A stretch of 64,000 bases of DNA from Pseudomonas sp. 8AS (GTDB lineage Bacteria > Pseudomonadota > Gammaproteobacteria > Pseudomonadales > Pseudomonadaceae), in assembly GCF_902506505.1 (NCBI RefSeq), contig NZ_LR733406.1, positions 1,636,525 to 1,700,524 on the forward strand, given 5' to 3'. The notes under the pieces are model-generated. The model saw only the letters and a list, made by a program, of their open reading frames with translations. It searched no databases and had not been told where the DNA came from. This document shows positions 1 to 9,102 of this stretch, piece by piece. The first letter of the stretch is position 1. Every line of letters begins with the position of its first letter. A program made the translations under genes and the position numbers.

Positions 1-794
1 GCATCGAAGCCGGCATGCCCACCGTGTGCTCGGAAACCTGCGTGGGTCGCATCCGCTACCTGGGCGTGCTGCTGTATGACGCCGACCGCATCCATGAGGT
101 GGCCAGCACGCCGAACGAGCAGGACCTGTACCAGAAGCAGCTGGACATCTTCCTCGACCCGTTCGATCCCAAGGTGATCAAGCAGGCCCTGGCCGATGGC
201 GTGCCGATGTCGGTGATCGAGTCCGCGCAGAAGTCGCCGGTGTACAAGATGGCCGTGGACTGGAAGCTGGCCCTGCCGCTGCACCCGGAATACCGCACCC
301 TGCCGATGGTCTGGTATGTGCCGCCGCTGTCGCCGATCCAGAACGCCGCCACCGCCGGCAAGGTCAGCATGGACGGCGTGCTGCCGGACGTCGACAGCCT
401 GCGCATCCCGCTGCGCTACCTGGCCAACCTGCTCACCGCCGGTGACGTGCAGCCGGTCAAGCTGGCCCTCAAGCGTCTGCTGGCGATGCGTGCCTACAAG
501 CGCGCCGAGCAGGTCGATGGCGTGCAGGACCTCAAGGTGCTGCAGGACGTCGGGCTGTCGGTGGCCCAGGTCGAGGACATGTACCGCTACCTGGCCATCG
601 CCAACTACGAGGATCGCTTCGTGATCCCCACCGCGCACCGCGAGGAGGCCATGAGCGACGCCTTCGCCGAGCGTTCCGGTTGCGGCTTCAGCTTCGGCAG
701 CGGCTGCAGCGGCAGCTCCGACACCAATATGTTCGGGGCGAAGAAGGCCAACCAGCGCGACATCCTGAAAACCGTGCAGTTGTGGGAGGACTGA
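1..794 (+). CDS. narH: Respiratory nitrate reductase beta subunit (C-terminal part)
   Basis: This is the 3' end of narH; the start lies before the window. NarH is the iron-sulfur electron-transfer subunit of the membrane-bound cytoplasmic nitrate reductase NarGHI and passes electrons from NarI to the molybdenum subunit NarG. The visible part begins with the ETCVGRIRYLG segment typical of the last cluster-binding region. It ends with a Gly/Ser/Cys-rich tail of the kind seen in Pseudomonas NarH proteins. narJ begins 3 bases after the stop and narI follows, which is the standard narGHJI order. The identification rests on sequence memory of the family plus operon context and is very secure. Confidence 0.95.
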   Translation, partial: IEAGMPTVCSETCVGRIRYLGVLLYDADRIHEVASTPNEQDLYQKQLDIFLDPFDPKVIKQALADGVPMSVIESAQKSPVYKMAVDWKLALPLHPEYRTLPMVWYVPPLSPIQNAATAGKVSMDGVLPDVDSLRIPLRYLANLLTAGDVQPVKLALKRLLAMRAYKRAEQVDGVQDLKVLQDVGLSVAQVEDMYRYLAIANYEDRFVIPTAHREEAMSDAFAERSGCGFSFGSGCSGSSDTNMFGAKKANQRDILKTVQLWED

Positions 795-796
795 GC

Positions 797-1552
797 ATGC
801 AAATTCTCAAGGTGATTTCCCTGTTGCTCGACTACCCCACCGAGGCCCTGCGCGATGCGCAGGGTGAACTGGATGAAGCCATCGGCCGCGCCCGCGAGAT
901 CAGCCCGGAGCAGCGCAGTGCGCTGATCGAGCTGCTCGAGGAGCTGAGCAGTGGCGACCTGATGGACGTGCAGGAGCGCTACTGCGAGCTGTTCGACCGC
1001 GGTCGCTCACTGTCGCTGCTGCTGTTCGAACACGTGCATGGCGAATCGCGCGACCGTGGTCAGGCCATGGTCGACCTGATGGCCCAGTACGAGCAGGCCG
1101 GCTTCGCCATCGGCGTGCGCGAGCTGCCCGACTACATCCCGCTGTATCTGGAGTACCTGGCCACCCGCGAAGACCTTGAGGCCCGCGAGGGCCTGGCCGA
1201 TGTATCCCATCTGCTGGCCTTGCTGGCCGCGCGGCTGGATGAGCGCGAATGCCCCTACGCCGCCTGCTTCCAGGCCCTGCTGCAGATTGCCGGCGTGCAG
1301 CCGCAGCAGGCCGTGGCCGAGGTGCGCGAGCAGGTCGCCGCGGAAGTGCGCGACGACTCGCTGGAGGCGCTGGACAAGATCTGGGAGGAGGAGGCCGTGG
1401 ACTTCATGCAGGCCGAGCAGCAGGACCGCTGCCCGAGCCAGACCACGCTGCCGGGCAAGGTGCGTGAGGAAGTGCCGGTGCCGTTGCACTGGGTGGATTT
1501 CAAGGTCGATGGGCCGGCCGTGACGGTGGCCCCGGAGGTGCGCAATGTCTAA
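797..1552 (+). CDS. narJ: Nitrate reductase assembly chaperone NarJ
   Basis: A 251-residue cytoplasmic chaperone that holds apo-NarGH while the molybdenum cofactor and FeS clusters are inserted. It is not part of the final enzyme. The protein is acidic and helical, and starts MQILKVISLLLDYPTEAL, the usual NarJ opening. The ATG at 797 was chosen because it follows the narH stop closely and has a GGAGGACTGAGC ribosome-binding stretch. An in-frame upstream ATG at 680 would overlap narH heavily. The 3' end overlaps narI by 8 bases, which suggests translational coupling. Confidence 0.95.
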   Translation: MQILKVISLLLDYPTEALRDAQGELDEAIGRAREISPEQRSALIELLEELSSGDLMDVQERYCELFDRGRSLSLLLFEHVHGESRDRGQAMVDLMAQYEQAGFAIGVRELPDYIPLYLEYLATREDLEAREGLADVSHLLALLAARLDERECPYAACFQALLQIAGVQPQQAVAEVREQVAAEVRDDSLEALDKIWEEEAVDFMQAEQQDRCPSQTTLPGKVREEVPVPLHWVDFKVDGPAVTVAPEVRNV

Positions 1553-2240
1553 CGTCAATCTGCTGTTGTTCGGGATCTATCCCTATATCGCCCTGGCCAT
1601 CTGCATCATCGGCAGCTGGGCGCGCTTCGACCTGTCGCAGTACAGCTGGAAGGCCGGCTCCAGCCAGCTGTTCAACCGCACCGCGGCGGAGCAGCGCTAT
1701 ATGCGCGCGGCCAGCAACCTGTTCCACGTCGGCGTGCTGTTCGTCCTGGCCGGTCACTTCGTCGGCCTGCTGACTCCCGAGGCGATCTACCACAAGGTCA
1801 TCAGCACCCAGAACAAGCAGCTGCTGGCCATGGTTTCCGGCGGCTTCTTCGGCTTCCTGTGCCTGATCGGCCTGCTCATGCTGCTCAAGCGGCGGCTGTT
1901 CGACGATCGCGTGCGGGCCAGCTCCAACGCCTCCGACATCATGATCCTGCTGGTGCTGCTGGCGCAGCTGGTGCTCGGCCTGCTGACCATCGTCGCCTCG
2001 ACCGCGCACATGGACGGTTCGGTGATGGTGCTGCTGGCCAACTGGGCGCAGCAGGTGGTGACCCTGCAGCCGCAGGCCGCCGCCGCGAGCATCGCCCCGG
2101 TCAGCCTGGTGTACAAGCTGCACGTGTTCCTCGGCCTGACCCTGTTTGTGCTGTTCCCCTTCACTCGCCTGGTGCACATCGTCAGTGCCCCGGTGTGGTA
2201 CCTGGGGCGGCGCTACCAGATCGTCCGCCAGAAAGGCTAA
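1545..2240 (+). CDS. narI: Respiratory nitrate reductase gamma subunit, cytochrome b
   Basis: A 231-residue integral membrane di-heme b cytochrome that oxidises quinol and anchors NarGH to the inner membrane. Five hydrophobic segments can be seen, starting with the N-terminal FGIYPYIALAICIIGSWARF. Histidines in membrane segments (for example LFHVGVLFVLAGHFVG and YKLHVFLGLTLFVLFPFTRLVH, quoted in part) fit the heme ligands. The ATG overlaps the end of narJ. It is the last structural nar gene; a palindrome-rich spacer separates it from the next operon member. Confidence 0.95.
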   Translation: MSNVNLLLFGIYPYIALAICIIGSWARFDLSQYSWKAGSSQLFNRTAAEQRYMRAASNLFHVGVLFVLAGHFVGLLTPEAIYHKVISTQNKQLLAMVSGGFFGFLCLIGLLMLLKRRLFDDRVRASSNASDIMILLVLLAQLVLGLLTIVASTAHMDGSVMVLLANWAQQVVTLQPQAAAASIAPVSLVYKLHVFLGLTLFVLFPFTRLVHIVSAPVWYLGRRYQIVRQKG

Positions 2241-2278
2241 GCATGATTGGATCGGCTGCGCGTCGGCCATGCAGCGTT

Positions 2279-2336
2279 GCAAGCAGGTGCGGAGTGCTCA
2301 TTGACCAGAGTCAACTCCGCCTCCTTACCTGCTTGC
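2279..2336 (+). other. Long imperfect inverted repeat after narI
   Basis: Arms GCAAGCAGGT (2279-2288) and ACCTGCTTGC (2327-2336) are perfectly complementary. An inner pair, CGGAG (2290-2294) with CTCCG (2315-2319), extends the stem. There is no T-run, so this is more likely an mRNA stability or processing hairpin between narI and the isomerase gene than a rho-independent terminator. Confidence 0.6.
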
Positions 2337-2402
2337 GCCTTGCCTGGCTCTAGCTCGCTCGATCCATGCGTGACCAGTTTTTCATGAATCAGCAATTTGC
2401 AG

Positions 2403-2419
2403 CGTGCACCCGGTGCACG
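2403..2419. other. Perfect short palindrome upstream of ppiC
   Basis: CGTGCACC-C-GGTGCACG: 8-base arms around one base, ending 22 bases before the ATG of the isomerase gene. It could be an operator or a small RNA hairpin. I cannot assign a regulator. Confidence 0.45.
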
Positions 2420-2441
2420 TGCGTTATGCGAGGTAATCATC

Positions 2442-3416
2442 ATGGGTTGTGGATGCGGTGGTAACGGTAATGGTGGTGGCTGCGGCGGCGGGCAAGGCGC
2501 GGCGGTCGAAGTGGACCTGAGTGCGCCGGTGGTGCGCGAGGTGCTGCCCGAGCGCGCGCCCAGCGCCGACGAGCCCGAAGCCGATGCTGAAGAGGAGGGC
2601 GAGTCAGCCCCCGAGCTGATCGCCACCAGCGAGCAGGAGTGGCCGCGGATCAAGGTCAACGGCCTGGGCATCGCCCCCGAGGCAATTGCCCAGGAGCTGC
2701 AGTACCACCCGGCCGATACCCGCCAGGAGGCGATTTTCCTCGCCAGCCAGGCGCTGGTGATCCGCGAGCTGCTGCGCCAGCGCATCAACGCGCTGAACAT
2801 CAAGGTGCGCCCGGTCGAGGGTGAAACCGAAGAGGAGGCGACCACCCGCGCGCTGATCGAGCGGGAAGTACCGCTGCCGCACGCCGACGCGGCCGCCTGC
2901 CGGCAGTATTACGAAAGCAACCGGGCGCGCTTCGCCAGTGCCCCGCTGCTGGCGGCCCGCCATATCCTGCTGGCCTGCGAGGCGGACGACGCCGAGGAAC
3001 GCAGCCGGGTGGGCGAGCAGGCGCAGGAGTTGCTGGCGCAGCTGCAGGCCGATGGCACTCGTTTTGCTGAGCTGGCGGCGGCCCATTCGGCCTGCCCGTC
3101 GAAACTGCAGGGCGGTGCGCTCGGGCAGATCAGCCAGGGGCAGACCGTTCCGGAGTTCGAGCGCCAGCTGTTCCGCTTGCCGCTGGGCCTGGCCGGACGC
3201 CCGCTGGAAAGCCGTTACGGCTTCCACCTGGTGTGGGTCGACCAGCGCATCGAGGGCGAGCAGTTGCCCTTCGAGGTGGTCGAGGGCTCCATCCGTGCCG
3301 AGCTGGACCAGCGCGTCTGGCAGGTGGCGGTGGTGCAGTACATCAAGAGCCTGATCGGTGAGGCGGACATCCAGGGCATCGTCCTGGAAGGCGCCGACTC
3401 GCCGCTGCTGCAGTAA
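2442..3416 (+). CDS. Nar-linked PpiC-type peptidyl-prolyl isomerase
   Basis: A 324-residue parvulin-family protein. Residues about 1-17 are almost only Gly, Cys and Asn (MGCGCGGNGNGGGCGGG), followed by an acidic linker to about residue 75, a helical region, and a rotamase domain near residues 180-290 with the parvulin signatures AARHILL and GGALGQISQGQTVPEFE. There is no signal peptide, so it probably acts in the cytoplasm. Its place between narI and moaA matches the P. aeruginosa nar locus, where a PpiC-type gene precedes moaA1, so a role in nitrate reductase maturation is inferred. ATG 2442 was chosen for the AGGTAATCATC leader; an upstream in-frame ATG at 2397 has no good ribosome site and would include the palindrome. 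Confidence 0.88.
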   Translation: MGCGCGGNGNGGGCGGGQGAAVEVDLSAPVVREVLPERAPSADEPEADAEEEGESAPELIATSEQEWPRIKVNGLGIAPEAIAQELQYHPADTRQEAIFLASQALVIRELLRQRINALNIKVRPVEGETEEEATTRALIEREVPLPHADAAACRQYYESNRARFASAPLLAARHILLACEADDAEERSRVGEQAQELLAQLQADGTRFAELAAAHSACPSKLQGGALGQISQGQTVPEFERQLFRLPLGLAGRPLESRYGFHLVWVDQRIEGEQLPFEVVEGSIRAELDQRVWQVAVVQYIKSLIGEADIQGIVLEGADSPLLQ

Positions 3417-3464
3417 TCACAGGGCCGGGCGACAGGGGTCGCCCAGGCAACCGGGGAGCGCGTG

Positions 3465-4457
3465 ATGGATAGCATTCTGCAGGATGGCTTCGGCCGCAGT
3501 ATCGATTACCTGCGCATGTCGGTGACCGATCGCTGCGATTTCCGCTGTGTCTACTGCATGGCCGAGGACATGACCTTCCTGCCGCGCCAGCAGGTGCTCG
3601 GCCTGGAGGAGCTGTACCGCCTGGCGGCGCTGTTCGTGCGCAACGGGGTGAAGAAGATCCGCCTCACCGGCGGCGAACCGCTGGTGCGCAAGGGCATCGT
3701 CCAGCTGTGCGCGCAGATCGCCGCCTTGCCGGGGCTGCGCGAGCTGGTGATGACCAGCAATGGCTCGCAGCTGGTCAAGCTGGCGCAGCCGCTGGCCGAC
3801 GCCGGGGTCAAGCGTCTCAACATCAGCCTGGACAGCCTCGATGCGCAGCGCTTTAAGGCGATCACCCGCACCGGCGAGCTGGCCCAGGTGCTGGCCGGCA
3901 TCGACGCGGCGAGCGCCGCCGGCTTTGCCCGGGTCAAGCTCAATACCGTGGTGATGCAGGGGCGCAATGCCGACGAGGTGCTCGACCTGGTCGACTACGC
4001 GGTCAACAGAGGCCTGGATATCAGCTTTATCGAGGAAATGCCGCTGGGCGAGGTGGGCCGCTCGCGCGGCGAAAGCTACTGCTCCAGCGACTGGGTGCGC
4101 GAGCGCATCGCCGAGCGCTACAGCCTGCTCGACAGCGCCGAGCAGAGCGGCGGGCCGGCGCGCTACGTGCGCCTCAAGGACTTCCCCGAGAGCCGCATCG
4201 GCTTCATCTCGCCGCACAGCCACAACTTCTGCAGCACCTGCAACCGCGTGCGCCTGACCGTGGAAGGGCGCCTGCTGCTGTGCCTGGGGCACGAGAACTC
4301 CATCGACCTGCGCGCCCTGTTGCGCCGCCACCCGGAAAGCGACGCGCCGCTGCTGCAGGCGATCCATGCCGGCCTGGCGCGCAAGCCGTTGCGTCACGAA
4401 TTCAGCGTCGGCGGCGAGGTGCAGGTGCTGCGCTTCATGAACGCCAGCGGCGGTTGA
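3465..4457 (+). CDS. moaA: GTP 3',8-cyclase MoaA (nar-operon copy)
   Basis: A radical-SAM enzyme that makes 3',8-cyclo-GTP from GTP in the first step of molybdenum cofactor synthesis, acting with MoaC. The N-terminal cluster motif is C24-x3-C28-x2-C31. The LTGGEPL motif follows, and the second FeS site is seen as [11 protein letters not shown] with a further Cys downstream. The C-terminus ends in the conserved Gly-Gly. At 330 residues it has the normal family length. The ATG at 3465 lies 6 bases after GGGGAG; a GTG directly before it is also possible. Location at the end of the nar operon fits a dedicated cofactor supply for nitrate reductase. Confidence 0.95.
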   Translation: MDSILQDGFGRSIDYLRMSVTDRCDFRCVYCMAEDMTFLPRQQVLGLEELYRLAALFVRNGVKKIRLTGGEPLVRKGIVQLCAQIAALPGLRELVMTSNGSQLVKLAQPLADAGVKRLNISLDSLDAQRFKAITRTGELAQVLAGIDAASAAGFARVKLNTVVMQGRNADEVLDLVDYAVNRGLDISFIEEMPLGEVGRSRGESYCSSDWVRERIAERYSLLDSAEQSGGPARYVRLKDFPESRIGFISPHSHNFCSTCNRVRLTVEGRLLLCLGHENSIDLRALLRRHPESDAPLLQAIHAGLARKPLRHEFSVGGEVQVLRFMNASGG

Positions 4458-4476
4458 ACCGAGCAAATCTCCCTTC

Positions 4477-4500
4477 GGCCGCCTTGTGCGGCCTTTTTTT
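4477..4500 (+). terminator. Rho-independent terminator of the nar-moaA operon
   Basis: Stem GGCCGC-CTTGT-GCGGCC (4477-4493) followed by seven T (4494-4500), 20 bases after the moaA stop. Confidence 0.9.
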
Positions 4501-6112
<1,612 letters not shown>

Positions 6113-6145
6113 CCCGCCGCCCGCGCCGCGGCGCCGTCCGTGCAG

Positions 6146-6175
6146 ATGCCCGCCCCGCAAGGGGCGGGCATTTTT
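6146..6175 (+). terminator. Rho-independent terminator of gdhA
   Basis: Stem ATGCCCGCCCC-GCAA-GGGGCGGGCAT followed by a short T-run (6171-6175), 33 bases after the gdhA stop. Confidence 0.92.
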
Positions 6176-6239
6176 CATTGGCCTGTCCCGATAGCCTATT
6201 GAATGGGCGGATGCCATCCGTGGGCGCGAGCTCTGCCTT

Positions 6240-6260
6240 GTAGGGTGCGCCGTGCGCACC
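6240..6260. repeat. REP-like GC-rich repeat, single copy
   Basis: Copy of a short self-complementary element (core TAGGGTGCGCCGTGCGCACC). Related copies occur at 9860-9879, 9920-9941 and 15006-15026, with a weaker one at 57281-57300. Confidence 0.65.
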
Positions 6261-6315
6261 TGATGGCCTCGGGGCACCCTGCCGAGCTGATTGCCGAGCG
6301 GGCTGATGGTTTGGG

Positions 6316-6588
6316 TTTCGCCCACCCGGGCGACTCACTTTTCTTTGTTTGCGCAAAGAAAAGTAAGCAAAAGAAAGCGCCCCCCGACATCCGGCCCTGC
6401 GCTTCGCTCCGGGTTCCCTCCTTCCGGTGCCGCTCCGGGGCCGGCTTACAAGGGCCATCCCTGGCCCTTTAAGCCTCTCGCCGCATCCCTGCGGCTCGTC
6501 CCCCTACGCAACACCTCCACTCGGCCTCCTGACGGGGACTCGAGCTCCGGGCTGCCTGATGGCTCGTTCTTGCCGCTACGCGGATTTG
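6316..6588 (+). repeat. Long dispersed intergenic repeat, copy 1
   Basis: A block of about 270 bases starting with a pyrimidine/purine hairpin (CTTTTCTTTGTTTGCGCAAAGAAAAG region), then CCGACATCCGGCCCTGCGCT, then TTTAAGCCTCTCGCCGCATC and CACTCGGCCTCCTGACGGGG. The same order of segments is seen at 51350-51560 (partial) and, inverted, at 51809-52082. Open frames across it are spurious because they differ between copies. It is a non-coding Pseudomonas repeat of unknown role. Confidence 0.8.
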
Positions 6589-6718
6589 GTTTCCACCTAT
6601 GCAAACCATGGAGCCGTCGTGGGCGAGGAGGGGCGCCGCGCAATCGACCCCTCTGTCCGCCGCCGGCGATCCGTTTGCCGCAGGCGCGAAGCCGATCACG
6701 TTCGGCTTTTGCGCATTC

Positions 6719-6732
6719 TTGATCATGATCAA
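6719..6732. promoter_or_regulatory. Anr (FNR-type) box upstream of nrdD
   Basis: TTGATCATGATCAA is an exact match to the TTGAT-N4-ATCAA consensus and a perfect palindrome. It lies 89 bases before the nrdD start, so nrdDG is predicted to be switched on by Anr when oxygen is low. Confidence 0.9.
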
Positions 6733-6759
6733 TTCGTTACCGCCGCCAAGCCGTAGATT

Positions 6760-6775
6760 GCACAGCATGTTGTGT
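6760..6775. promoter_or_regulatory. Candidate NrdR box 1
   Basis: GCACAGCATGTTGTGT matches 12 of 16 positions of the NrdR consensus (acaCwAtATaTwGtgt). It is paired with a second site 32 bases downstream, the spacing expected for NrdR box pairs. Confidence 0.6.
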
Positions 6776-6791
6776 TAGATGTGCTAAACAA

Positions 6792-6807
6792 TAACTACAT
6801 GATGTGT
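6792..6807. promoter_or_regulatory. Candidate NrdR box 2
   Basis: TAACTACATGATGTGT matches 11 of 16 positions of the NrdR consensus. It starts 32 bases after box 1 and 29 bases before the nrdD start. Confidence 0.55.
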
Positions 6808-6820
6808 TTGGAGGTGGTGA

Positions 6821-8839
6821 GTGCTTCCGCGTAAACAACCCTATCGGCCGACCCTGCTGTACAAGCGCGACGGCAGTGAAGCGGCATTCGACAGCAGCAA
6901 GATCCAGCGCGCCATCGCCGCGGCCGGCGAGGCCAGTGGCGAGTTTCGCGCCGCCGAGGCCCAGGCCCTGATGGAGGCGGTGCTGGCCCGCCTGCTGGAG
7001 TTCGACAGCCTGGGCGTCGAGCAGGTGCAGGACAAGGTCGAGCTGGTGCTGATGGAGGCCGGTTACTACGCCACGGCGCGCGCCTATATCGTCTACCGCG
7101 AACGCCACGGCCGGCTGCGCCGCGACCGGCGCAGCCTGGTCGACGTGGCCGCGTCGATGAACGAATACCTGTCCCGCGAGGACTGGCGGGTGCAGGCCAA
7201 CGCCAACCAGGGCTACTCCCTCGGTGGGCTGATCCTCAACGTGTCCGGCAAGGTCACCGCCAACTACTGGCTGGACGAGGTGTACAGCGCCGAGATCGGC
7301 TGGGCCCACCGCGAGGCCGACCTGCATATCCACGACCTCGACATGCTCGCCGGCTACTGCGCCGGCTGGTCGCTGCGCACCCTGCTGCACGAGGGCCTTA
7401 ACGGCATCCCGGGGCGGGTCGAGGCCGGGCCGCCCAAGCACCTGTCCAGCGCCCTCGGGCAGATGGTCAACTTCCTCGGCACCCTGCAGAACGAGTGGGC
7501 CGGGGCCCAGGCCTTCAGCTCCTTCGATACCTACCTGGCGCCCTATGTGCGCAAGGACAACCTGAGCTTTGCGCAGGTGCGCCAGTCGCTGCAGGAGTTC
7601 ATCTACAACCTCAACGTGCCGTCGCGCTGGGGCACCCAGACCCCCTTCACCAACCTGACCTTCGACTGGGTCTGCCCGGAAGACCTGCGCGAGCAGGTGC
7701 CGGTGATCGGCGGGCAGGAGATGCCGTTCTGCTACGGCGAGCTGCAGGCCGAGATGGAGCTGATCAACCGCGCCTACATCGAGGTGATGATGGCCGGCGA
7801 CGCCAAGGGCCGGGTGTTCACCTTCCCGATCCCGACCTACAACATCACCCACGACTTCCCCTGGGACAGCGACAACGCCACGCGCCTGTTCGACATGACC
7901 GCGCGCTACGGCCTGCCGTACTTCCAGAACTTCCTCAATTCCGACATGCAGCCTAACCAGGTGCGCTCGATGTGCTGCCGCCTGCAGCTGGACGTGCGCG
8001 AGCTGCTCAAGCGCGGCAACGGCCTGTTCGGCTCGGCCGAGCAGACCGGCTCCCTCGGCGTGGTGACCATCAACTGCGCGCGCCTGGGCTATGTCCACCG
8101 CCAGGACTGGGACGGCCTGCTGCTGCGCCTGGACCAGCTGCTGCAGATGGCCTACGAGAGCCTGGAGGTCAAGCGCAAGGTGATCCAGCACCACATGGAT
8201 GCCGGCCTCTACCCCTACACCCGGCGCTACCTGGGCACCCTGCGCAACCACTTCTCCACCATCGGCCTGAACGGCCTGCACGAGATGCTGCGCAACTTCA
8301 GCGGCGACCGCGACGGCCTGCACAACGAGGCCGGGCGCGAACTGGCGATCCGCCTGCTCGACCATGTGCGTGGGCGGCTGGTGCAGTTCCAGGAGGAAAG
8401 CGGGCACATGTACAACCTCGAGGCCACGCCGGCCGAGGGCACCACCTACCGCTTCGCCAAGGAAGACAAGAAACGCTTCCCCGACATCCTCCAGGCCGGC
8501 TCGCTCGAGGCGCCGTACTACACCAACTCCTCGCAGTTGCCGGTGGGCTTCACCAGCGACCCGTTCGAGGCCCTGGAACTGCAGGACGAATTGCAGTGCA
8601 AGTACACCGGCGGCACCGTGCTGCACCTGTACATGGCCGAGCGGGTGTCCTCGGCCGAGGCCTGCAAGAAGCTGGTGCGCACTGCCCTCAGTCGCTTCCG
8701 CCTGCCGTACCTGACCATCACCCCGACCTTCTCGATCTGCCCGGTGCACGGCTACCTGGCCGGCGAGCACGAATTCTGTCCGAAGTGCGACGAGGCCCTG
8801 CTGAGTAAACAGCAGTGCTGCGGCGCCTGCGGCGGATAA
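6821..8839 (+). CDS. nrdD: Anaerobic ribonucleoside-triphosphate reductase, large part lacking the glycyl-radical tail
   Basis: A 672-residue class III ribonucleotide reductase that reduces NTPs to dNTPs without oxygen. An ATP-cone regulatory domain is seen at about residues 10-100, followed by the catalytic barrel. The C-terminus carries the zinc-site cysteines (CPVHG, then CPKC, then a final CCGACGG). The usual glycyl-radical motif (RVxGY type) that should follow the zinc site is absent; it is found on the next small gene. The start is GTG at 6821 after TTGGAGGTGG. Anr- and NrdR-like sites lie upstream, and nrdG, the activating enzyme, follows. Confidence 0.93.
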   Translation: MLPRKQPYRPTLLYKRDGSEAAFDSSKIQRAIAAAGEASGEFRAAEAQALMEAVLARLLEFDSLGVEQVQDKVELVLMEAGYYATARAYIVYRERHGRLRRDRRSLVDVAASMNEYLSREDWRVQANANQGYSLGGLILNVSGKVTANYWLDEVYSAEIGWAHREADLHIHDLDMLAGYCAGWSLRTLLHEGLNGIPGRVEAGPPKHLSSALGQMVNFLGTLQNEWAGAQAFSSFDTYLAPYVRKDNLSFAQVRQSLQEFIYNLNVPSRWGTQTPFTNLTFDWVCPEDLREQVPVIGGQEMPFCYGELQAEMELINRAYIEVMMAGDAKGRVFTFPIPTYNITHDFPWDSDNATRLFDMTARYGLPYFQNFLNSDMQPNQVRSMCCRLQLDVRELLKRGNGLFGSAEQTGSLGVVTINCARLGYVHRQDWDGLLLRLDQLLQMAYESLEVKRKVIQHHMDAGLYPYTRRYLGTLRNHFSTIGLNGLHEMLRNFSGDRDGLHNEAGRELAIRLLDHVRGRLVQFQEESGHMYNLEATPAEGTTYRFAKEDKKRFPDILQAGSLEAPYYTNSSQLPVGFTSDPFEALELQDELQCKYTGGTVLHLYMAERVSSAEACKKLVRTALSRFRLPYLTITPTFSICPVHGYLAGEHEFCPKCDEALLSKQQCCGACGG

Positions 8840-8869
8840 AGACATTCACCCACAGCAAGGAGCAACACC

Positions 8870-9019
8870 ATGAACCAAGCCATGCAACTGCCAGAAGCCC
8901 AACGCCAGCGCTGCGAAGTCTGGACCCGCGTGATGGGCTACCACCGCCCGGTGGCGGCCTTCAACCCGGGCAAGCAGTCCGAGCACCGCGAGCGCCAGCA
9001 CTTCTGCGAACCGAAGTAG
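8870..9019 (+). CDS. Small NrdD-type glycyl-radical domain protein
   Basis: A 49-residue open frame with a good ribosome site (AAGGAGCAACACC before ATG). Its sequence, CEVWTRVMGYHRPVAAFN then GKQSEHRER, is the C-terminal glycyl-radical segment of class III ribonucleotide reductases; the radical site would be Gly23 in RVMGY. The preceding nrdD ends just after its zinc-binding cysteines, exactly where this segment would normally continue. The simplest reading is a naturally split NrdD whose radical-bearing tail is a separate subunit, activated by the nrdG product downstream. The functional split is inference; the motif match and gene order are seen directly. Confidence 0.85.
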   Translation: MNQAMQLPEAQRQRCEVWTRVMGYHRPVAAFNPGKQSEHRERQHFCEPK

Positions 9020-9039
9020 GCCGCCAGCGGCGCCATCCG

Positions 9040-9073
9040 GCCAGGCCCGTGCGTTGATCAGCACGGGTCTGGC
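9040..9073 (+). other. Hairpin between the small radical-domain gene and nrdG
   Basis: GCCAGGCCCGTGC (9040-9052) pairs with GCACGGGTCTGGC (9061-9073) over 13 bases with one G-U pair and an 8-base loop. It is followed by TTTGTC rather than a true T-run, so it may be a weak terminator or an mRNA processing hairpin that tunes nrdG against nrdD. Confidence 0.55.
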
Positions 9074-9102
9074 TTTGTCATCTGTAGTTTCAGGAGGTGG
9101 TC

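Noticed and set aside
1500..2282. Long minus-strand open frame across narI
   Set aside because: It is antisense to a clear narI gene, is Gln/His/Ala-rich as expected for a GC-rich shadow frame, and has no ribosome site.
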